Part shown: one piece after another, positions 27,903 through 39,550 of the stretch
Layout of the letters: each line of letters opens with the position of its first letter
Position numbering within the stretch: position 1 is the stretch's first letter
DNA from: Aliiglaciecola sp. M165
GTDB lineage: Bacteria; Pseudomonadota; Gammaproteobacteria; Enterobacterales; Alteromonadaceae
Assembly (NCBI RefSeq): GCF_007197995.1
Contig: NZ_VKKH01000009.1
Span: 124,001 to 188,000 of the forward strand
Direction of reading: 5' to 3'
Length of the DNA stretch: 64,000 bases
Made by a program: the position numbers and the translations under genes
Notes under the pieces: generated by a model
The model's database searches: none
The model's input: the letters and a program-made list of their open reading frames with translations, nothing else
Told to the model about the DNA's origin: nothing

Positions 27903-28791
27903 CTTGCTCTTCTTTAACTTGTTCTAACAACCAATGCCGGAAGGTTGCAATTTTACCCAACTCTGCCTGTGACTGATGACAAACCAAATAAAAACTGTTT
28001 TTACTCACTAAGCGTTCTTCAAATGGACAGACTAGCCTTCCCGAGGCCAGCTCCGGTCTTGCCAATACGCTATTTGCCAAAGCTATTCCCTGCCCTAATG
28101 CTGCCGCTTGAAGGACCATCATTGTATGACTAAAAATAGGCCCTTGCTCAACATTCACTCCAGGGACATGAAAATAGCGTATCCAGCTTTTCCAGCTTTC
28201 TCTGGTCGAATCGTGCAATAGCCTGTGATGTTTTAAGTCATCGAGTTTATCCAGGGGTTTGTTACCGGTAAACAACATGGGGGAGCACACAGGCGTTAAG
28301 AACTCAGTGTGTAATTTGTCTGCTTGCAACCCTGACCATTTGCCTCTGCCATAATAAATGGCGACATCTACATCATCTTCTAAAAACCCATCATCAAAAT
28401 CGACAGCCTTAATTCGCACGTCAATCTCAGGGTGGATTTGGCTGAATTGGTTTATTCGAGGAACTAACCATTGAATGGCGAAACTGGGCGGCATAGCAAC
28501 GGTAATAGCGCCTTTTTCGCCTGAAGCTAAAAGCCGCTCTGTCGCACCATGGAGTTGTTCAAATAGCTCTTTTAATTCGAGATAGTAACTTTGACCTTGT
28601 TCGGTAAGTAATAGCGAACGGTTTTTCCGCAAAAATAGTTTAATAGATAAGAAATCTTCAAGACTTTTAATTTGATGACTCACGGCTGCCTGTGTTACAA
28701 AAAGTTCATCTGCGGCTTTGGTGAAGCTCAAATGCCTAGCCGCTGCCTCAAAGGCTCGTAAGGCGTTAAGCGGTGGTAATCTGCGGTTCAT
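27886..28791 (-). CDS. gcvA: LysR-type regulator GcvA
   Basis: 301 residues, closely following E. coli GcvA, which activates the glycine cleavage operon gcvTHP when glycine is present and represses it with GcvR otherwise. The helix-turn-helix is in LSFTKAADELFVTQAAVSHQ; the substrate-binding domain has SFAIQWLVPR, DVDVAIYYGRG, VCSPMLF and LVCHQSQAELGKIATFR. An inverted ATTAG/CTAAT pair, the GcvA half-site in E. coli, lies about 60 bases upstream (28852-28870), which suggests autoregulation. It is divergent from a small exported protein. Confidence 0.94.
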   Translation of the reverse strand: MNRRLPPLNALRAFEAAARHLSFTKAADELFVTQAAVSHQIKSLEDFLSIKLFLRKNRSLLLTEQGQSYYLELKELFEQLHGATERLLASGEKGAITVAMPPSFAIQWLVPRINQFSQIHPEIDVRIKAVDFDDGFLEDDVDVAIYYGRGKWSGLQADKLHTEFLTPVCSPMLFTGNKPLDKLDDLKHHRLLHDSTRESWKSWIRYFHVPGVNVEQGPIFSHTMMVLQAAALGQGIALANSVLARPELASGRLVCPFEERLVSKNSFYLVCHQSQAELGKIATFRHWLLEQVKEEQDEDYL

Positions 28792-28851
28792 ATATCTTCC
28801 AAGCGAGTCATCATAGGAAAATGGAGAGGATAACTCATCTTGCTACAACAA

Positions 28852-28870
28852 TCATTAGTTTTTCTAATGA
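28852..28870. promoter_or_regulatory. Candidate GcvA operator
   Basis: TCATTAG and CTAATGA form a perfect seven-base inverted repeat around TTTTT. CTAAT is the reported E. coli GcvA recognition core, and it occurs here on both strands in the gcvA/small-protein divergent region. Binding is inferred. Confidence 0.55.
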
Positions 28871-29029
28871 CCATTCCATACAAAATGTCATTTTCAAGCT
28901 ATTACACAAAAGATTAAAATACCACCAATCAATAATTTAACCCTTGAAAAACATGTGGTTAATTACCTTTGATTGTTAATTATTTATGACATTTTTATAA
29001 AAACAATATTACATATTTTAGGAAAGTAT

Positions 29030-29302
29030 ATGAAAAACACTATTTTACAGTTTGGTACGCTATGTATTTTTGCAGGCCTATCATTAAATGTTCTTGCTAA
29101 TGAGTCTGGCTTACAGAAACCTGCGGTCACCTTGGAAATTGAATCAGCCCTTGAATCAAACATGGCACAATTACCGGAATTCAAAGTAAATGCCAACCAA
29201 GTGTTGTTAGCTAAAATCAAAATGACTAGCAAACAGCCAACTTTAGCAGCCACACTTAAAGACAAAAATGAAATGGCACGAGGCCAAAAGCTGTCAGATT
29301 AA
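29030..29302 (+). CDS. Small exported protein, unknown function
   Basis: 90 residues. MKNTILQFGTLCIFAGLSLNVLA is a clear signal peptide; the mature part of about 67 residues is polar with no cysteines and no domain that I recognise. The frame extends up to 28973, but ATG 29030 has AGGAAAG just upstream and begins the signal peptide. The stop codon lies in the loop of a strong terminator. It occupies the slot divergent from gcvA where enteric bacteria encode the GcvB small RNA, so GcvA control is possible. Confidence 0.72.
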   Translation: MKNTILQFGTLCIFAGLSLNVLANESGLQKPAVTLEIESALESNMAQLPEFKVNANQVLLAKIKMTSKQPTLAATLKDKNEMARGQKLSD

Positions 29303-29322
29303 TCTATCAGCTTTTGGTTTTT
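29284..29322 (+). terminator. Terminator containing the stop codon of the small exported gene
   Basis: CCAAAAGCTG (29284-29293) pairs perfectly with CAGCTTTTGG (29308-29317), followed by five T. The loop includes the TAA stop (29300-29302) and a small AGATTAATCT palindrome. Confidence 0.88.
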
Positions 29323-29330
29323 AACTTCGA

Positions 29331-31129
<1,799 letters not shown>

Positions 31130-31193
31130 CAGATACTTCTCTTATCGGTCCGAGTCTCACATTTCTTAACGACTATTTGGCGTAAAATTGGAT

Positions 31194-31577
31194 TCATAAC
31201 ATCAGCAAAGCTTGTTTACTGACAGCCATTTTCCCAGCCATAGCAAGACATGCCATGGCAACACCAAAACCTAGCCATTTGCTGAGTAAACCTTGTGCAC
31301 GCTTAAGCACAAAATATCCAGTGAATATATACAAAATAACTAATAGGATTTTTTGCCATAACCAAGGGTGTTGAAGCGGATTGAGTGGGATCAAAAGGCA
31401 CAAGGCGACTGCACTGGCCAGTAAGACAGTGTCAACGACGTGCGGAACAATTTTCACCCATTTTTGTTGCAACATGCCTGAACCTCGTAGCAACCAGAAA
31501 TAACGCAGCAAAAACAGCGCAATGGTCAGCACAACGGCAGTCAGATGAAGATGTTTGGCAAGAATATAAGTGTTCAT
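31194..31577 (-). CDS. sirB2: SirB2-family membrane protein
   Basis: 127 residues with four transmembrane helices. Family features are the start KHLHLTAVVLTIALFLLRYFW and the VVDTVLLASA segment. Function unknown. AGGGA lies seven bases upstream of ATG 31577. In E. coli it directly follows prmC; here a response regulator gene separates them. Confidence 0.92.
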   Translation of the reverse strand: MNTYILAKHLHLTAVVLTIALFLLRYFWLLRGSGMLQQKWVKIVPHVVDTVLLASAVALCLLIPLNPLQHPWLWQKILLVILYIFTGYFVLKRAQGLLSKWLGFGVAMACLAMAGKMAVSKQALLML

Positions 31578-31781
31578 ACAATGTCCCTATTATTTTTGTT
31601 ATCGGCACATACAAATTGTAAAAACTAGGCAGTTAGCCTAGCAAAGATTACTACTGTATCTCAGCATAGACACTTTACATAGGGCTTTTCACCGCTTTTT
31701 TGCTAAGCCGCTGAGTACGCACCAAATTTAGTTTAGGTTCAATCGTAAATCCATTACAAATCTGCTCAACTGGGGAAAAAA

Positions 31782-33344
31782 TTAAGCTAGGTTGTCAACC
31801 GGATCAGGGTGCATTTGTTGAACTTGTTCAATCTTGTCGATGTTACTCAGTAGAATATCTACCAGCATGGGATCAAAATGTTTGCCTCGTTCTCCTCGGA
31901 ACACTTCAAGTACTTTTTCAAGGGGCCATGCTTCTTTGTGATATAGCTTACTGCGCAACGCATCATAGACATCAGCAATCGCGGTAATGCGGCTGAAAAT
32001 GTGAATACGCTCACCTTTAAGTCCTCTGGGGTAGCCATTGCCATCCCAATGTTCATGGTGATCCCGAGCAACCATTGCAGCAGTTTGAATAATAGGTCTT
32101 CGCGAGCCTTTGAGGATTTGGTATCCAACTTCTGCATGGGATTTGACCGTTTTTCTCTCTTCTTCTGACAATGGCCCAGGTTTACGAATAATTTCCATCG
32201 GTACCTTTAGCTTACCTACATCATGCAGTGGAACAGCCAGTTTCAACATATCTACATCGGCTTCAGGCAACCCATATTCAGTGGCCAAAATATGGCACAT
32301 CTCAATCATTCTTTGGATATGTTTTCCAACACTGAAATGCCTTTCCATCGCTTGCCCTAAGCGTTCTATGATTTCCGTCTGAGTATCTTCAATATCTTTA
32401 GTCAACAGTACATTATCAAAGGCGATTTGCACATTTTGGCTGAAGATCTCGAGCAGTTTCTTGTCTAAATCATTCAGTTTACGCGGCAGTCCAGACAGAT
32501 ACAGTAATGACCCAAAAGCATGTTTACCCTGACAATATGCCGCGACATATTCGTCTCCGTAGACTAATGTCTGATCTTTCAATGCTTTTTCACAAGCAAG
32601 GAGTTCTTCTCCGCTGACCACATCTTGCAGCAAATCACCTTCACGATTTTGGTACTCTCCTTTCCCGGTAAACACGTAGAATTCTTCAGGTTCTGTTAGA
32701 TCTATTGGCTGAGGTCCGGCGACGGCCGATGTAATATAAGCAGCATCTTCTGTTCCACCCAGTAAAGATGTCAGTTGCTGCATAATGCCATTTATGAAAC
32801 TCTCTAATGAACGGATAGTAAACAGATCCGCTGATGCGGATATTATCTTTTCAAGTCCTTTACGGTTTTCTTCTATCACCGTAATATCTCGATACGAACG
32901 CAGACTGGCGATCACAACCGTGAATAATTTCTGGGCAGTAAGCTCTGTTTTTGATTTGTAATCATTAATGTCATAATTAACGATAACATCTCTTTCTGGT
33001 GCCTGCCCTGGCTGTCCGGTGCGCAAGATGATGCGGGTGAAATAGTTGTTCAATTCATCTCGGACGTATTGCGCAACTTCTAATCCTGCTTCGTCGGTTT
33101 CCATTACAACGTCTAACAATACGATTGCAATGTCGTCGTGCTGATGAAAAACTTTCTTGGCCTCCTCACCACTGTGCGCACTCAAAAATACAAGGCCTCG
33201 TTCCTGAAATTGGAAGTCATTCAGAGCAAGTTTCGTGACGGCATGGACTTCTGGTTCATCATCAACAATGAGTACTTTCCAAGTTCCTTTTTGTTCTTCT
33301 ACAGATTCCTCGGTATCTTCGGCAAAAAGAAACATATCAGACAT
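31782..33344 (-). CDS. Response regulator with DUF3369 and HD-GYP domains
   Basis: 520 residues: a receiver domain (about 22-145) with Asp78 as likely phosphoacceptor in VLLDVV and Lys in NDYKSK; a DUF3369 domain (about 160-315, GAF-like); and an HD-GYP domain (about 330-500) with HDVGKL at 374-379 and HHEHWDGNGYP at 429-439. Family members hydrolyse c-di-GMP to GMP, so this is probably a phosphorylation-controlled phosphodiesterase; all metal residues appear intact. GAGGG lies just upstream of ATG 33344. No partner kinase is in the window. The gene sits between prmC and sirB2 in an otherwise conserved block. Confidence 0.93.
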   Translation of the reverse strand: MSDMFLFAEDTEESVEEQKGTWKVLIVDDEPEVHAVTKLALNDFQFQERGLVFLSAHSGEEAKKVFHQHDDIAIVLLDVVMETDEAGLEVAQYVRDELNNYFTRIILRTGQPGQAPERDVIVNYDINDYKSKTELTAQKLFTVVIASLRSYRDITVIEENRKGLEKIISASADLFTIRSLESFINGIMQQLTSLLGGTEDAAYITSAVAGPQPIDLTEPEEFYVFTGKGEYQNREGDLLQDVVSGEELLACEKALKDQTLVYGDEYVAAYCQGKHAFGSLLYLSGLPRKLNDLDKKLLEIFSQNVQIAFDNVLLTKDIEDTQTEIIERLGQAMERHFSVGKHIQRMIEMCHILATEYGLPEADVDMLKLAVPLHDVGKLKVPMEIIRKPGPLSEEERKTVKSHAEVGYQILKGSRRPIIQTAAMVARDHHEHWDGNGYPRGLKGERIHIFSRITAIADVYDALRSKLYHKEAWPLEKVLEVFRGERGKHFDPMLVDILLSNIDKIEQVQQMHPDPVDNLA

Positions 33345-33432
33345 GCAACACCCTCAAAGAAAACAACGCAAAGCACAAATCTATCATCACAATTGCTATA
33401 TCACCACTGTTTAGTAATTGATTACAGGTGAA

Positions 33433-34287
33433 TTATCCAGTTTTTTGGGCGAGCGTCAGTCTGGGTAACTGATTCAAATCGCGAACAAGCTCTACATTGA
33501 TATAGCCATGTTCGTGGAAGCACGCTTCTACGGCGTTAGCTTGATTGAATCCATGTTCAATAAGCAACCATGCCCCGGTTTTTAGATAAGATAATGCATT
33601 AGGGATAATTTGCTTAATGTCTTGCATGCCGTCTTCCCCGGCTGTCAACGCGGAAAGAGGCTCAAACCTTACATCGCCCTGGGATAGAAACGGGCTGTTG
33701 GATTCGACATAAGGAGGATTGGATACAATCAGGTCGTACGTTTGAAGGGGTATATCCTCAAACCAATTACTGCACGTAAATCGAACATTATTAATCGCGT
33801 TGTACTGAGCATTCTCTCGGGCCAACACCAACGCTTGTTCAATTCGATCAACCCCTGTCAGATGCCAATTTTTCCGTTCGGCGGCAAGAGCAATGGCGAT
33901 TGCACCAGTACCGGTTCCCAAATCAAGCACCTTTGCCGTTTCCGGCAAGCTTAACTGCAGCGCTTTTTCGACTAATAATTCTGTCTCTGGGCGAGGGATT
34001 AATGTATGCGTGTTGACATGCAAAGATAATGACCAAAAATCTTTCTGGCCTACCAGGTGAGCAATGGGTCGACCTTCTTTACGCAAAAACACCAGCTTTT
34101 TGAATGCTTCTATATTTTCTTCTGAAACCTGCTTTTCAGGCCAGGTCAATAAGTAAGTCGTCGTTTCTGCCAAACAATGTGCAAGAAGTAGTCGAGCGTC
34201 TAACGCCGGACTATCCGTGCTTTGGGGCATGGATTTTAGCTGCGAAATTGCCCAGGCTAGAAGCTTTTCAATATTATTGTCAGCCAC
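33433..34287 (-). CDS. prmC: Release factor glutamine methyltransferase
   Basis: 284 residues. PrmC methylates the glutamine of the GGQ motif of release factors RF1 and RF2. The S-adenosylmethionine motif LDLGTGTGAI is at 121-130 and the catalytic NPPY motif at 190-193. The start is GTG 34287 (MADNNIEK). It lies 10 bases downstream of prfA, which encodes its substrate, as in most Gammaproteobacteria. Confidence 0.96.
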   Translation of the reverse strand: MADNNIEKLLAWAISQLKSMPQSTDSPALDARLLLAHCLAETTTYLLTWPEKQVSEENIEAFKKLVFLRKEGRPIAHLVGQKDFWSLSLHVNTHTLIPRPETELLVEKALQLSLPETAKVLDLGTGTGAIAIALAAERKNWHLTGVDRIEQALVLARENAQYNAINNVRFTCSNWFEDIPLQTYDLIVSNPPYVESNSPFLSQGDVRFEPLSALTAGEDGMQDIKQIIPNALSYLKTGAWLLIEHGFNQANAVEACFHEHGYINVELVRDLNQLPRLTLAQKTG

Positions 34288-34297
34288 AAAAAGCTTA

Positions 34298-35386
34298 TTA
34301 CTGTTCGTCGGACAATGACGCTAACAAGTCCGCCTGGTGCTCTTGACGAATCGGCTCCAGCAACGCGTTAACGTCACCCGCGATGACGTCGTCCAACTTA
34401 TACAAGGTCAAATTAATACGGTGATCTGTGACTCTTCCCTGGGGGAAGTTGTAGGTGCGTATGCGTTCAGAGCGGTCACCGCTTCCAACTAAGTTACGCC
34501 GAGTGGATGCTTCCTCTGAAGCGCGTTTTTCTTCTTCAATCTGATTCAGCCGCGCTTGCAATACAGACATGGCTTTTGCGCGGTTTTTATGTTGTGAACG
34601 TTCATCTTGGCATTCTACAACCACGCCTGTAGGGATATGCGTCAAGCGAATAGCCGAATCAGTTTTGTTAACATGCTGCCCACCAGCTCCTGACGCTCGA
34701 AACGTATCGATTCGCAAATCGGCTGGGTTAATTTCAATCGCTTCTGACTCGGGAATTTCAGGTAGAACAGCTACAGTGCAAGCAGAGGTGTGGATACGCC
34801 CTTGAGATTCGGTCTCAGGTACCCGCTGTACACGATGGCCACCTGATTCAAACTTCATGACACCATATGCCCCGTCACCAACAATATTCGCCACAACTTC
34901 TTTGTAACCACCGTGCTCACCTTCGCTTGCATTGATCAATTCAAGTCGCCAGCCTTGCGTTTCCACAAACCGGCTGTACATACGAAATAGGTCACCAGCA
35001 AAAATTGCCGCTTCATCGCCACCTGCACCTGCTCGTATTTCTATGAAGCAGTTGCTGTCATCATTAGGATCTCTGGGTAACAATAAAATCTGTAGTTCAT
35101 TTTCTAACGATTCAATGTCTGCTTTGGCACTTTTATATTCTTCCTGCGCCATTTCTCGCATTTCAGCGTCGTCTTCTTGCATCATTTCCTGCGCAGACTC
35201 TAGATCTTCTTGTGCTTGCTGATATTGTTTGAATGCTTTTACGACGTCTTCAAGTTGCGAGTACTCTTTGGATAGTGCTCTAAACTTATCTTGATCGGCA
35301 ATGATCTCTGCATTGCTTAACAGCGCTTGAACTTCTTCGAATCGCTCGATCAAAGTTTCCAATTTGCTGATAACGGACTGTTTCAT
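34298..35386 (-). CDS. prfA: Peptide chain release factor 1
   Basis: 362 residues. RF1 ends translation at UAG and UAA. The catalytic GGQ is at 235-237 in [10 protein letters not shown]; the codon-recognition tripeptide is PET (190-192) in [11 protein letters not shown], a variant of the usual PxT. The N-terminal coiled region and the C-terminal [17 protein letters not shown] segment are standard. It sits between hemA (11 bases upstream) and prmC. Confidence 0.97.
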   Translation of the reverse strand: MKQSVISKLETLIERFEEVQALLSNAEIIADQDKFRALSKEYSQLEDVVKAFKQYQQAQEDLESAQEMMQEDDAEMREMAQEEYKSAKADIESLENELQILLLPRDPNDDSNCFIEIRAGAGGDEAAIFAGDLFRMYSRFVETQGWRLELINASEGEHGGYKEVVANIVGDGAYGVMKFESGGHRVQRVPETESQGRIHTSACTVAVLPEIPESEAIEINPADLRIDTFRASGAGGQHVNKTDSAIRLTHIPTGVVVECQDERSQHKNRAKAMSVLQARLNQIEEEKRASEEASTRRNLVGSGDRSERIRTYNFPQGRVTDHRINLTLYKLDDVIAGDVNALLEPIRQEHQADLLASLSDEQ

Positions 35387-35397
35387 ACTATTCCTAG

Positions 35398-36660
35398 TTA
35401 ATCTTTTTCGGTATTAAGGCCAAGACTTTGTTTCAACACGCTAAGCCTATGTTGATCGTTATGTTGTGCAGCTTCACTCAATGCTTTGGTCGGCGCGTGC
35501 ATCAGAGCGTTGGCAAGTTTATTGGATAATTCTATCACGACTTGCTCTGGATCTTTTCCTTCTGCAATTTGACTCAACGCTCGTTGCTGAAGTTTATGTT
35601 TAATTAGATTGTTTTGATCTCGAAACGCTTTGACTGAATCCACCGATTGCAAAGAATTTTGCCAGCTAATAAACTCTTTTATCTGCTTATCAATGATACT
35701 TTGAGCCTCATTGGCGGCCTGTTGTCGACTGGCAAGATTTTGCTCAACAATATGTTGTAAATCATCAACGGTATACAAAAAAGCGTCATCCAATTCTGCG
35801 ACTTCATTTTCGATATCTCTAGGCACAGCCAAATCAACAAAAAAGATCGGTTTATGTCGTCGATCTTTCAACGCACTTTCGACCATACCTTTGCCAATCA
35901 TTGGCAGAGTGCTCGCCGTTGAGCTAATAACGATATCGGCCTCGTGCAGCATATTCGGGATTTGAGCTAAGGTGATGACCTTGGCACCAATCGGCTCGGC
36001 AAGTTGTTTGGCTCGTTGTAACGTTCTATTGGCGACAGTGATGCTCTTAATCTGATTATCGGATAGATGTTTGGCCACCAGCTCAATCGTTTCTCCAGCC
36101 CCGATCAGTAACACCGATGATTTGGCTAACGAAGAGAAAATTTGTTTGGCCAATTGCACTGCAGCGAAGGCAACCGATACGGCATTTGCGCCAATGTCCG
36201 TTTCGGTCCGCACTTTCTTGGCGACAGAAAACGTATGTTGAAATAAGCGCTCAAATTGACCATCTACTGCACCAGCGTTTTTCGCACTACTGTAGGCTTG
36301 CTTGAGCTGACCAAGTATTTGTGGTTCGCCGAGGATCAGCGAATCCAGACCGCTAGCTACTCGCATCATATGCGCTACGGCAGCTTCGCTATCGTAAGCA
36401 TAGCTATGCCGGGTCAAATCGCCGGCATCAACTTGGTGAAAATCCGCAATCCATTTTAACAATGCATGGTGTTGTAAGTTTTCGGCTTGAACGTAAACTT
36501 CAGTGCGGTTGCAGGTGGACAGAATCACCGATTCTTGTGCTCCCAATGTATCGCGTAATGAAGTCAACGCATCGACTAACGACTCTGCTGGGAACGCGAC
36601 TTTTTCACGCAATACCAGCGAAGCAGTTTTGTGGTTAATTCCAACGGCGAGTAACTTCAT
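35398..36660 (-). CDS. hemA: Glutamyl-tRNA reductase
   Basis: 420 residues. HemA reduces glutamyl-tRNA to glutamate 1-semialdehyde with NADPH, the first step of C5-pathway heme synthesis. The nucleophile is Cys50 in STCNRTEVY; the NADPH fold has [17 protein letters not shown]; and DLAVPRDIE is conserved. The N-terminus [13 protein letters not shown] is typical and carries the KL residues that couple HemA stability to heme in enterics. First gene of a probable hemA-prfA-prmC operon, divergent from lolB. Confidence 0.97.
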   Translation of the reverse strand: MKLLAVGINHKTASLVLREKVAFPAESLVDALTSLRDTLGAQESVILSTCNRTEVYVQAENLQHHALLKWIADFHQVDAGDLTRHSYAYDSEAAVAHMMRVASGLDSLILGEPQILGQLKQAYSSAKNAGAVDGQFERLFQHTFSVAKKVRTETDIGANAVSVAFAAVQLAKQIFSSLAKSSVLLIGAGETIELVAKHLSDNQIKSITVANRTLQRAKQLAEPIGAKVITLAQIPNMLHEADIVISSTASTLPMIGKGMVESALKDRRHKPIFFVDLAVPRDIENEVAELDDAFLYTVDDLQHIVEQNLASRQQAANEAQSIIDKQIKEFISWQNSLQSVDSVKAFRDQNNLIKHKLQQRALSQIAEGKDPEQVVIELSNKLANALMHAPTKALSEAAQHNDQHRLSVLKQSLGLNTEKD

Positions 36661-36699
36661 TAAAAGGGATTAATCTTGTCCAATAACAACGGGTGCGGC

Positions 36700-36728
36700 A
36701 TTGTACGCAAAAGCCAAAACTATTGAAA
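36700..36728 (-). promoter_or_regulatory. Possible hemA promoter
   Basis: On the minus strand TTTCAA and TACAAT are spaced by 17 bases, with the -10 at 36705-36700, about 40 bases upstream of the hemA start. The -35 is weak. Confidence 0.35.
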
Positions 36729-36783
36729 GTAGCAGACTATCTGTGTTCCTATTACTAATAAGCCTTATTTAGATGTCTTTGCA

Positions 36784-37389
36784 ATGAAAAACCTATTTCG
36801 CGCTGCATTTCTGTTCTTGTGCGCTGTTTTGGCTGGTTGCGCCTCGTTACCTCAGTCAATCCAGACTGTTGACAGCATTGCCCACCAGCAACAATTAGAA
36901 CAACTTTCCCACTGGAAAATTAAAGGTCGATTAGCCTTCAAGAGCCCTGAAGAAAAATTCAGTGCCTATCTGCATTGGCAACAACGAGATCAAACCTTCG
37001 ATTTGCAGCTAAATAATTTTATTGGTACTACCCTAGTTTCGATGCAGGGATATCCTGGGTTTGCCAGCTTAGAGGCCGACGACAAAACTTTTTCAGATCG
37101 AAATGCTAGCGAATTGATCAAACGAGTCACCGGTTGGAATATACCGGTTGAAAGTTTAGCCCTTTGGGTGAAAGGACAACACACCCAAGACGATTCTGTC
37201 GTTTATGATGAATTTGGCAGAGTAAAATCCCTCACTGCAAGATGCAACGGCTGTGCAGGCTGGTTGTTAAACTTTTCTAATTATCGAACGGTTGACGATA
37301 TCCCTATGCCACACCAGATTGAACTAATAAACCAACAAGACCAGAGCAACCAAGTGAAAATTAAAGTGACCTCATGGCAGAAGATTTAA
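36784..37389 (+). CDS. lolB: Outer membrane lipoprotein LolB
   Basis: 201 residues. LolB receives lipoproteins from periplasmic LolA and inserts them in the outer membrane. The lipobox LAGC gives Cys19 as the lipidated residue. Family features seen: HWKIKGRLAFKSPEEKFSAYLHWQQ and the later ITSWQK-like end (VTSWQKI). The 3' end overlaps ispE by 16 bases. The lolB-ispE-prs order divergent from hemA is conserved in enterics. Confidence 0.95.
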   Translation: MKNLFRAAFLFLCAVLAGCASLPQSIQTVDSIAHQQQLEQLSHWKIKGRLAFKSPEEKFSAYLHWQQRDQTFDLQLNNFIGTTLVSMQGYPGFASLEADDKTFSDRNASELIKRVTGWNIPVESLALWVKGQHTQDDSVVYDEFGRVKSLTARCNGCAGWLLNFSNYRTVDDIPMPHQIELINQQDQSNQVKIKVTSWQKI

Positions 37390-38240
37390 ATAACGATCTT
37401 TGCTGGCCTAGTCCGGCCAAACTCAACCTTTTTTTACATATCAACGGTCAAAATGATCAAGGCTATCATTTACTGCAAAGCCTATTTCAAATAGTAAATT
37501 ATGGCGACTCACTGGCCTTTGATATTTGCGCTGAAAATACCATTGAAATGGCTATCCCTCTTGCTGGTGTGCCAGACAAAGACAACCTGATTATTCGCGC
37601 TGCGAAAATACTTCAACAAGCAACTGGCACAACTTTAGGGTGCAAAATAACTCTGAATAAAGTTTTGCCTATGGGCGGTGGCATCGGTGGTGGTTCATCC
37701 AATGCGGCGACGACACTTGTTGCCTTAAATCATTTATGGGGAACCGGATTATCGACGCAAAAACTCGCAGAACTCGGATTACAATTGGGTGCAGATGTAC
37801 CGATTTTTGTACATGGTAAAACGGCATTTGCCGAAGGTGTAGGCGAAATTATCACGCCGACAGAGTTGCCGATAAACTATTACCTCATTGTCTACCCCAA
37901 CTGTCACGTGTCGACTGCAGAAGTATTTTCCGCCAATAATTTACCGCGCAAAACCGCCAAAATCAGCTGGGCTGACTATAATTTTGACAATACGCACAAC
38001 GATTGCCAAAAGTTGGTCTGCGATCGCTATCCTAAAGTTGCAAAAATATTACGTCACTTGTTAGAATACGCGCCGTCGAGAATGACAGGCACAGGCGCAT
38101 GTTTATTCGCCGTTTTTGACAATCTTGATAATGCAGAAAAAGTTAAAACTACCTTGCCAGATGATTGTTATGCATTCATCGCCAAGGGAGCAAATACATC
38201 GCCTTTACATGAATATTTACACGATGTCATGTCGCGCTGA
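37374..38240 (+). CDS. ispE: 4-diphosphocytidyl-2-C-methyl-D-erythritol kinase
   Basis: 288 residues. A GHMP kinase of the MEP isoprenoid pathway, phosphorylating CDP-methylerythritol at the 2-position. Motif 1 is WPSPAKLNLFLHI, the ATP loop PMGGGIGGGSSNAATTL is at about 101-117, and the C-terminal motif has MTGTGACLFAVF. It starts inside the end of lolB and lies 42 bases before prs. Confidence 0.96.
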   Translation: MAEDLNNDLCWPSPAKLNLFLHINGQNDQGYHLLQSLFQIVNYGDSLAFDICAENTIEMAIPLAGVPDKDNLIIRAAKILQQATGTTLGCKITLNKVLPMGGGIGGGSSNAATTLVALNHLWGTGLSTQKLAELGLQLGADVPIFVHGKTAFAEGVGEIITPTELPINYYLIVYPNCHVSTAEVFSANNLPRKTAKISWADYNFDNTHNDCQKLVCDRYPKVAKILRHLLEYAPSRMTGTGACLFAVFDNLDNAEKVKTTLPDDCYAFIAKGANTSPLHEYLHDVMSR

Positions 38241-38282
38241 GTATCGTAAAAGCCTAAAACAATCGCACTGAGGAATTTTCTT

Positions 38283-39230
38283 GTGCCCGACATGAAGCTA
38301 TTCGCTGGTAATGCAGTACCAGAACTCGCCCAAAAGGTCGCCGACCGACTTTATACCAAACTTGGCCACGCTAGCGTAGGTCGCTTCAGTGACGGAGAGA
38401 TAAGCGTCGAAATTCATGAAAACGTCCGTGGTTCGGACGTTTTTATTATCCAGTCAACTTGCGCACCAACCAATGACAATTTAATGGAATTGATCGTTAT
38501 GATCGATGCGTTAAGACGCGCATCTGCTGGTCGTATTACCGCTGTTATTCCCTATTTCGGTTACGCTCGCCAGGATCGTCGAGTGCGTTCTGCTCGTGTC
38601 CCGATCACCGCGAAAGTTGTAGCAGACTTTTTGTCTAACGTGGGCGTTGATCGGGTGTTGACTATTGATTTGCACGCTGAACAGATCCAGGGATTTTTTG
38701 ATGTGCCCGTCGACAACGCTTTTGGCACACCAATATTGTTAGACGACATGCGTCGTCGTGACTTTAACAACCCTGTTGTTGTGTCCCCAGATATTGGCGG
38801 TGTAGTGCGCGCACGGGCCATGGCTAAGCTGCTCAATGACACTGATCTTGCAATCATCGATAAACGTCGCCCGAAAGCCAATGTTGCTCAAGTGATGCAT
38901 ATCATTGGTGACGTAGCGGGACGAGACTGTATTATCGTCGATGACATGATTGATACTGGTGGCACGCTAGGCAAAGCTGCAGAAGCGCTTAAAGCACACG
39001 GCGCTAAAAATGTTTATGCCTATGCTACCCATGCTATATTTTCTGGTAATGCAGTCGAGAACATCAAAAACTCTGTCATCGATGAAATTATCGTTACAGA
39101 CAGCATTCCACTTGCTCCCGAGATCAAGGCGCTCAGCACTGTTAAACAGCTAACACTTTCGAATATGTTGGCTGAAGCCATACGCCGGGTGAGTAACGAA
39201 GAATCAATTTCAGCGATGTTTGAATACTAG
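38283..39230 (+). CDS. prs: Ribose-phosphate pyrophosphokinase
   Basis: 315 residues. Makes PRPP from ribose 5-phosphate and ATP. It follows E. coli Prs from the first residues ([10 protein letters not shown]) with [20 protein letters not shown], the metal-binding [12 protein letters not shown] and the PRPP-binding [10 protein letters not shown]. The start is GTG 38283, with GAGG nine bases upstream, matching the E. coli N-terminus; the ATG three codons later is less likely. Transcription ends at 39259-39282. Confidence 0.97.
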   Translation: MPDMKLFAGNAVPELAQKVADRLYTKLGHASVGRFSDGEISVEIHENVRGSDVFIIQSTCAPTNDNLMELIVMIDALRRASAGRITAVIPYFGYARQDRRVRSARVPITAKVVADFLSNVGVDRVLTIDLHAEQIQGFFDVPVDNAFGTPILLDDMRRRDFNNPVVVSPDIGGVVRARAMAKLLNDTDLAIIDKRRPKANVAQVMHIIGDVAGRDCIIVDDMIDTGGTLGKAAEALKAHGAKNVYAYATHAIFSGNAVENIKNSVIDEIIVTDSIPLAPEIKALSTVKQLTLSNMLAEAIRRVSNEESISAMFEY

Positions 39231-39258
39231 TATTCAGTGCGCTGAATAGCCCAAGAAG

Positions 39259-39282
39259 CCCTCATGAATTGAGGGTTTTTTT
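39259..39282. terminator. Bidirectional terminator of prs and the Rof-like gene
   Basis: CCCTCA (39259-39264) pairs with TGAGGG (39270-39275), followed by seven T. The stop codon of the convergent Rof-like gene overlaps the end of the T run. Confidence 0.88.
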
Positions 39283-39550
39283 ATGCCTGGCGAAATGTGA
39301 CCTGTTGAAATCGCGCGTTTGGTGTCAAGACCGTCATCGATAAAATACTGTTGGTATTAATTTCCGTTATTTTGTCAGGTAGACCTTGTTCCGCGATATA
39401 AAGAATTTCTTCTTTTTGAGGGTTTGTTCCAACATTCGTTGCGATACCTGAGATCTCCCTACCTTGCTCCAATTGAAGTTTGAGCTGGTATCGAAACAGA
39501 CAGGCAATCTCAAGGTAGTCGTATAAATCACAAGATGGAATAGATTTCAT
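39281..39550 (-). CDS. Rof-like Rho-binding antiterminator
   Basis: 89 residues. The core CDLYDYLEIAC...YQLKLQLEQGREISGIA matches the Rof/RNase P p29-like fold; E. coli Rof (YaeO) binds Rho and inhibits termination. The frame is open to 39610, but ATG 39550 is preceded by a perfect AAGGAGG at seven bases. It is convergent with prs and shares its terminator. Family assignment is by motif; function in this organism is inferred. Confidence 0.8.
   Translation of the reverse strand: MKSIPSCDLYDYLEIACLFRYQLKLQLEQGREISGIATNVGTNPQKEEILYIAEQGLPDKITEINTNSILSMTVLTPNARFQQVTFRQA

Noticed and set aside
28871-29029. GcvB-like small RNA divergent from gcvA
   Set aside because: No GU-rich core or internal terminator is visible; the only terminator lies after the small coding region.
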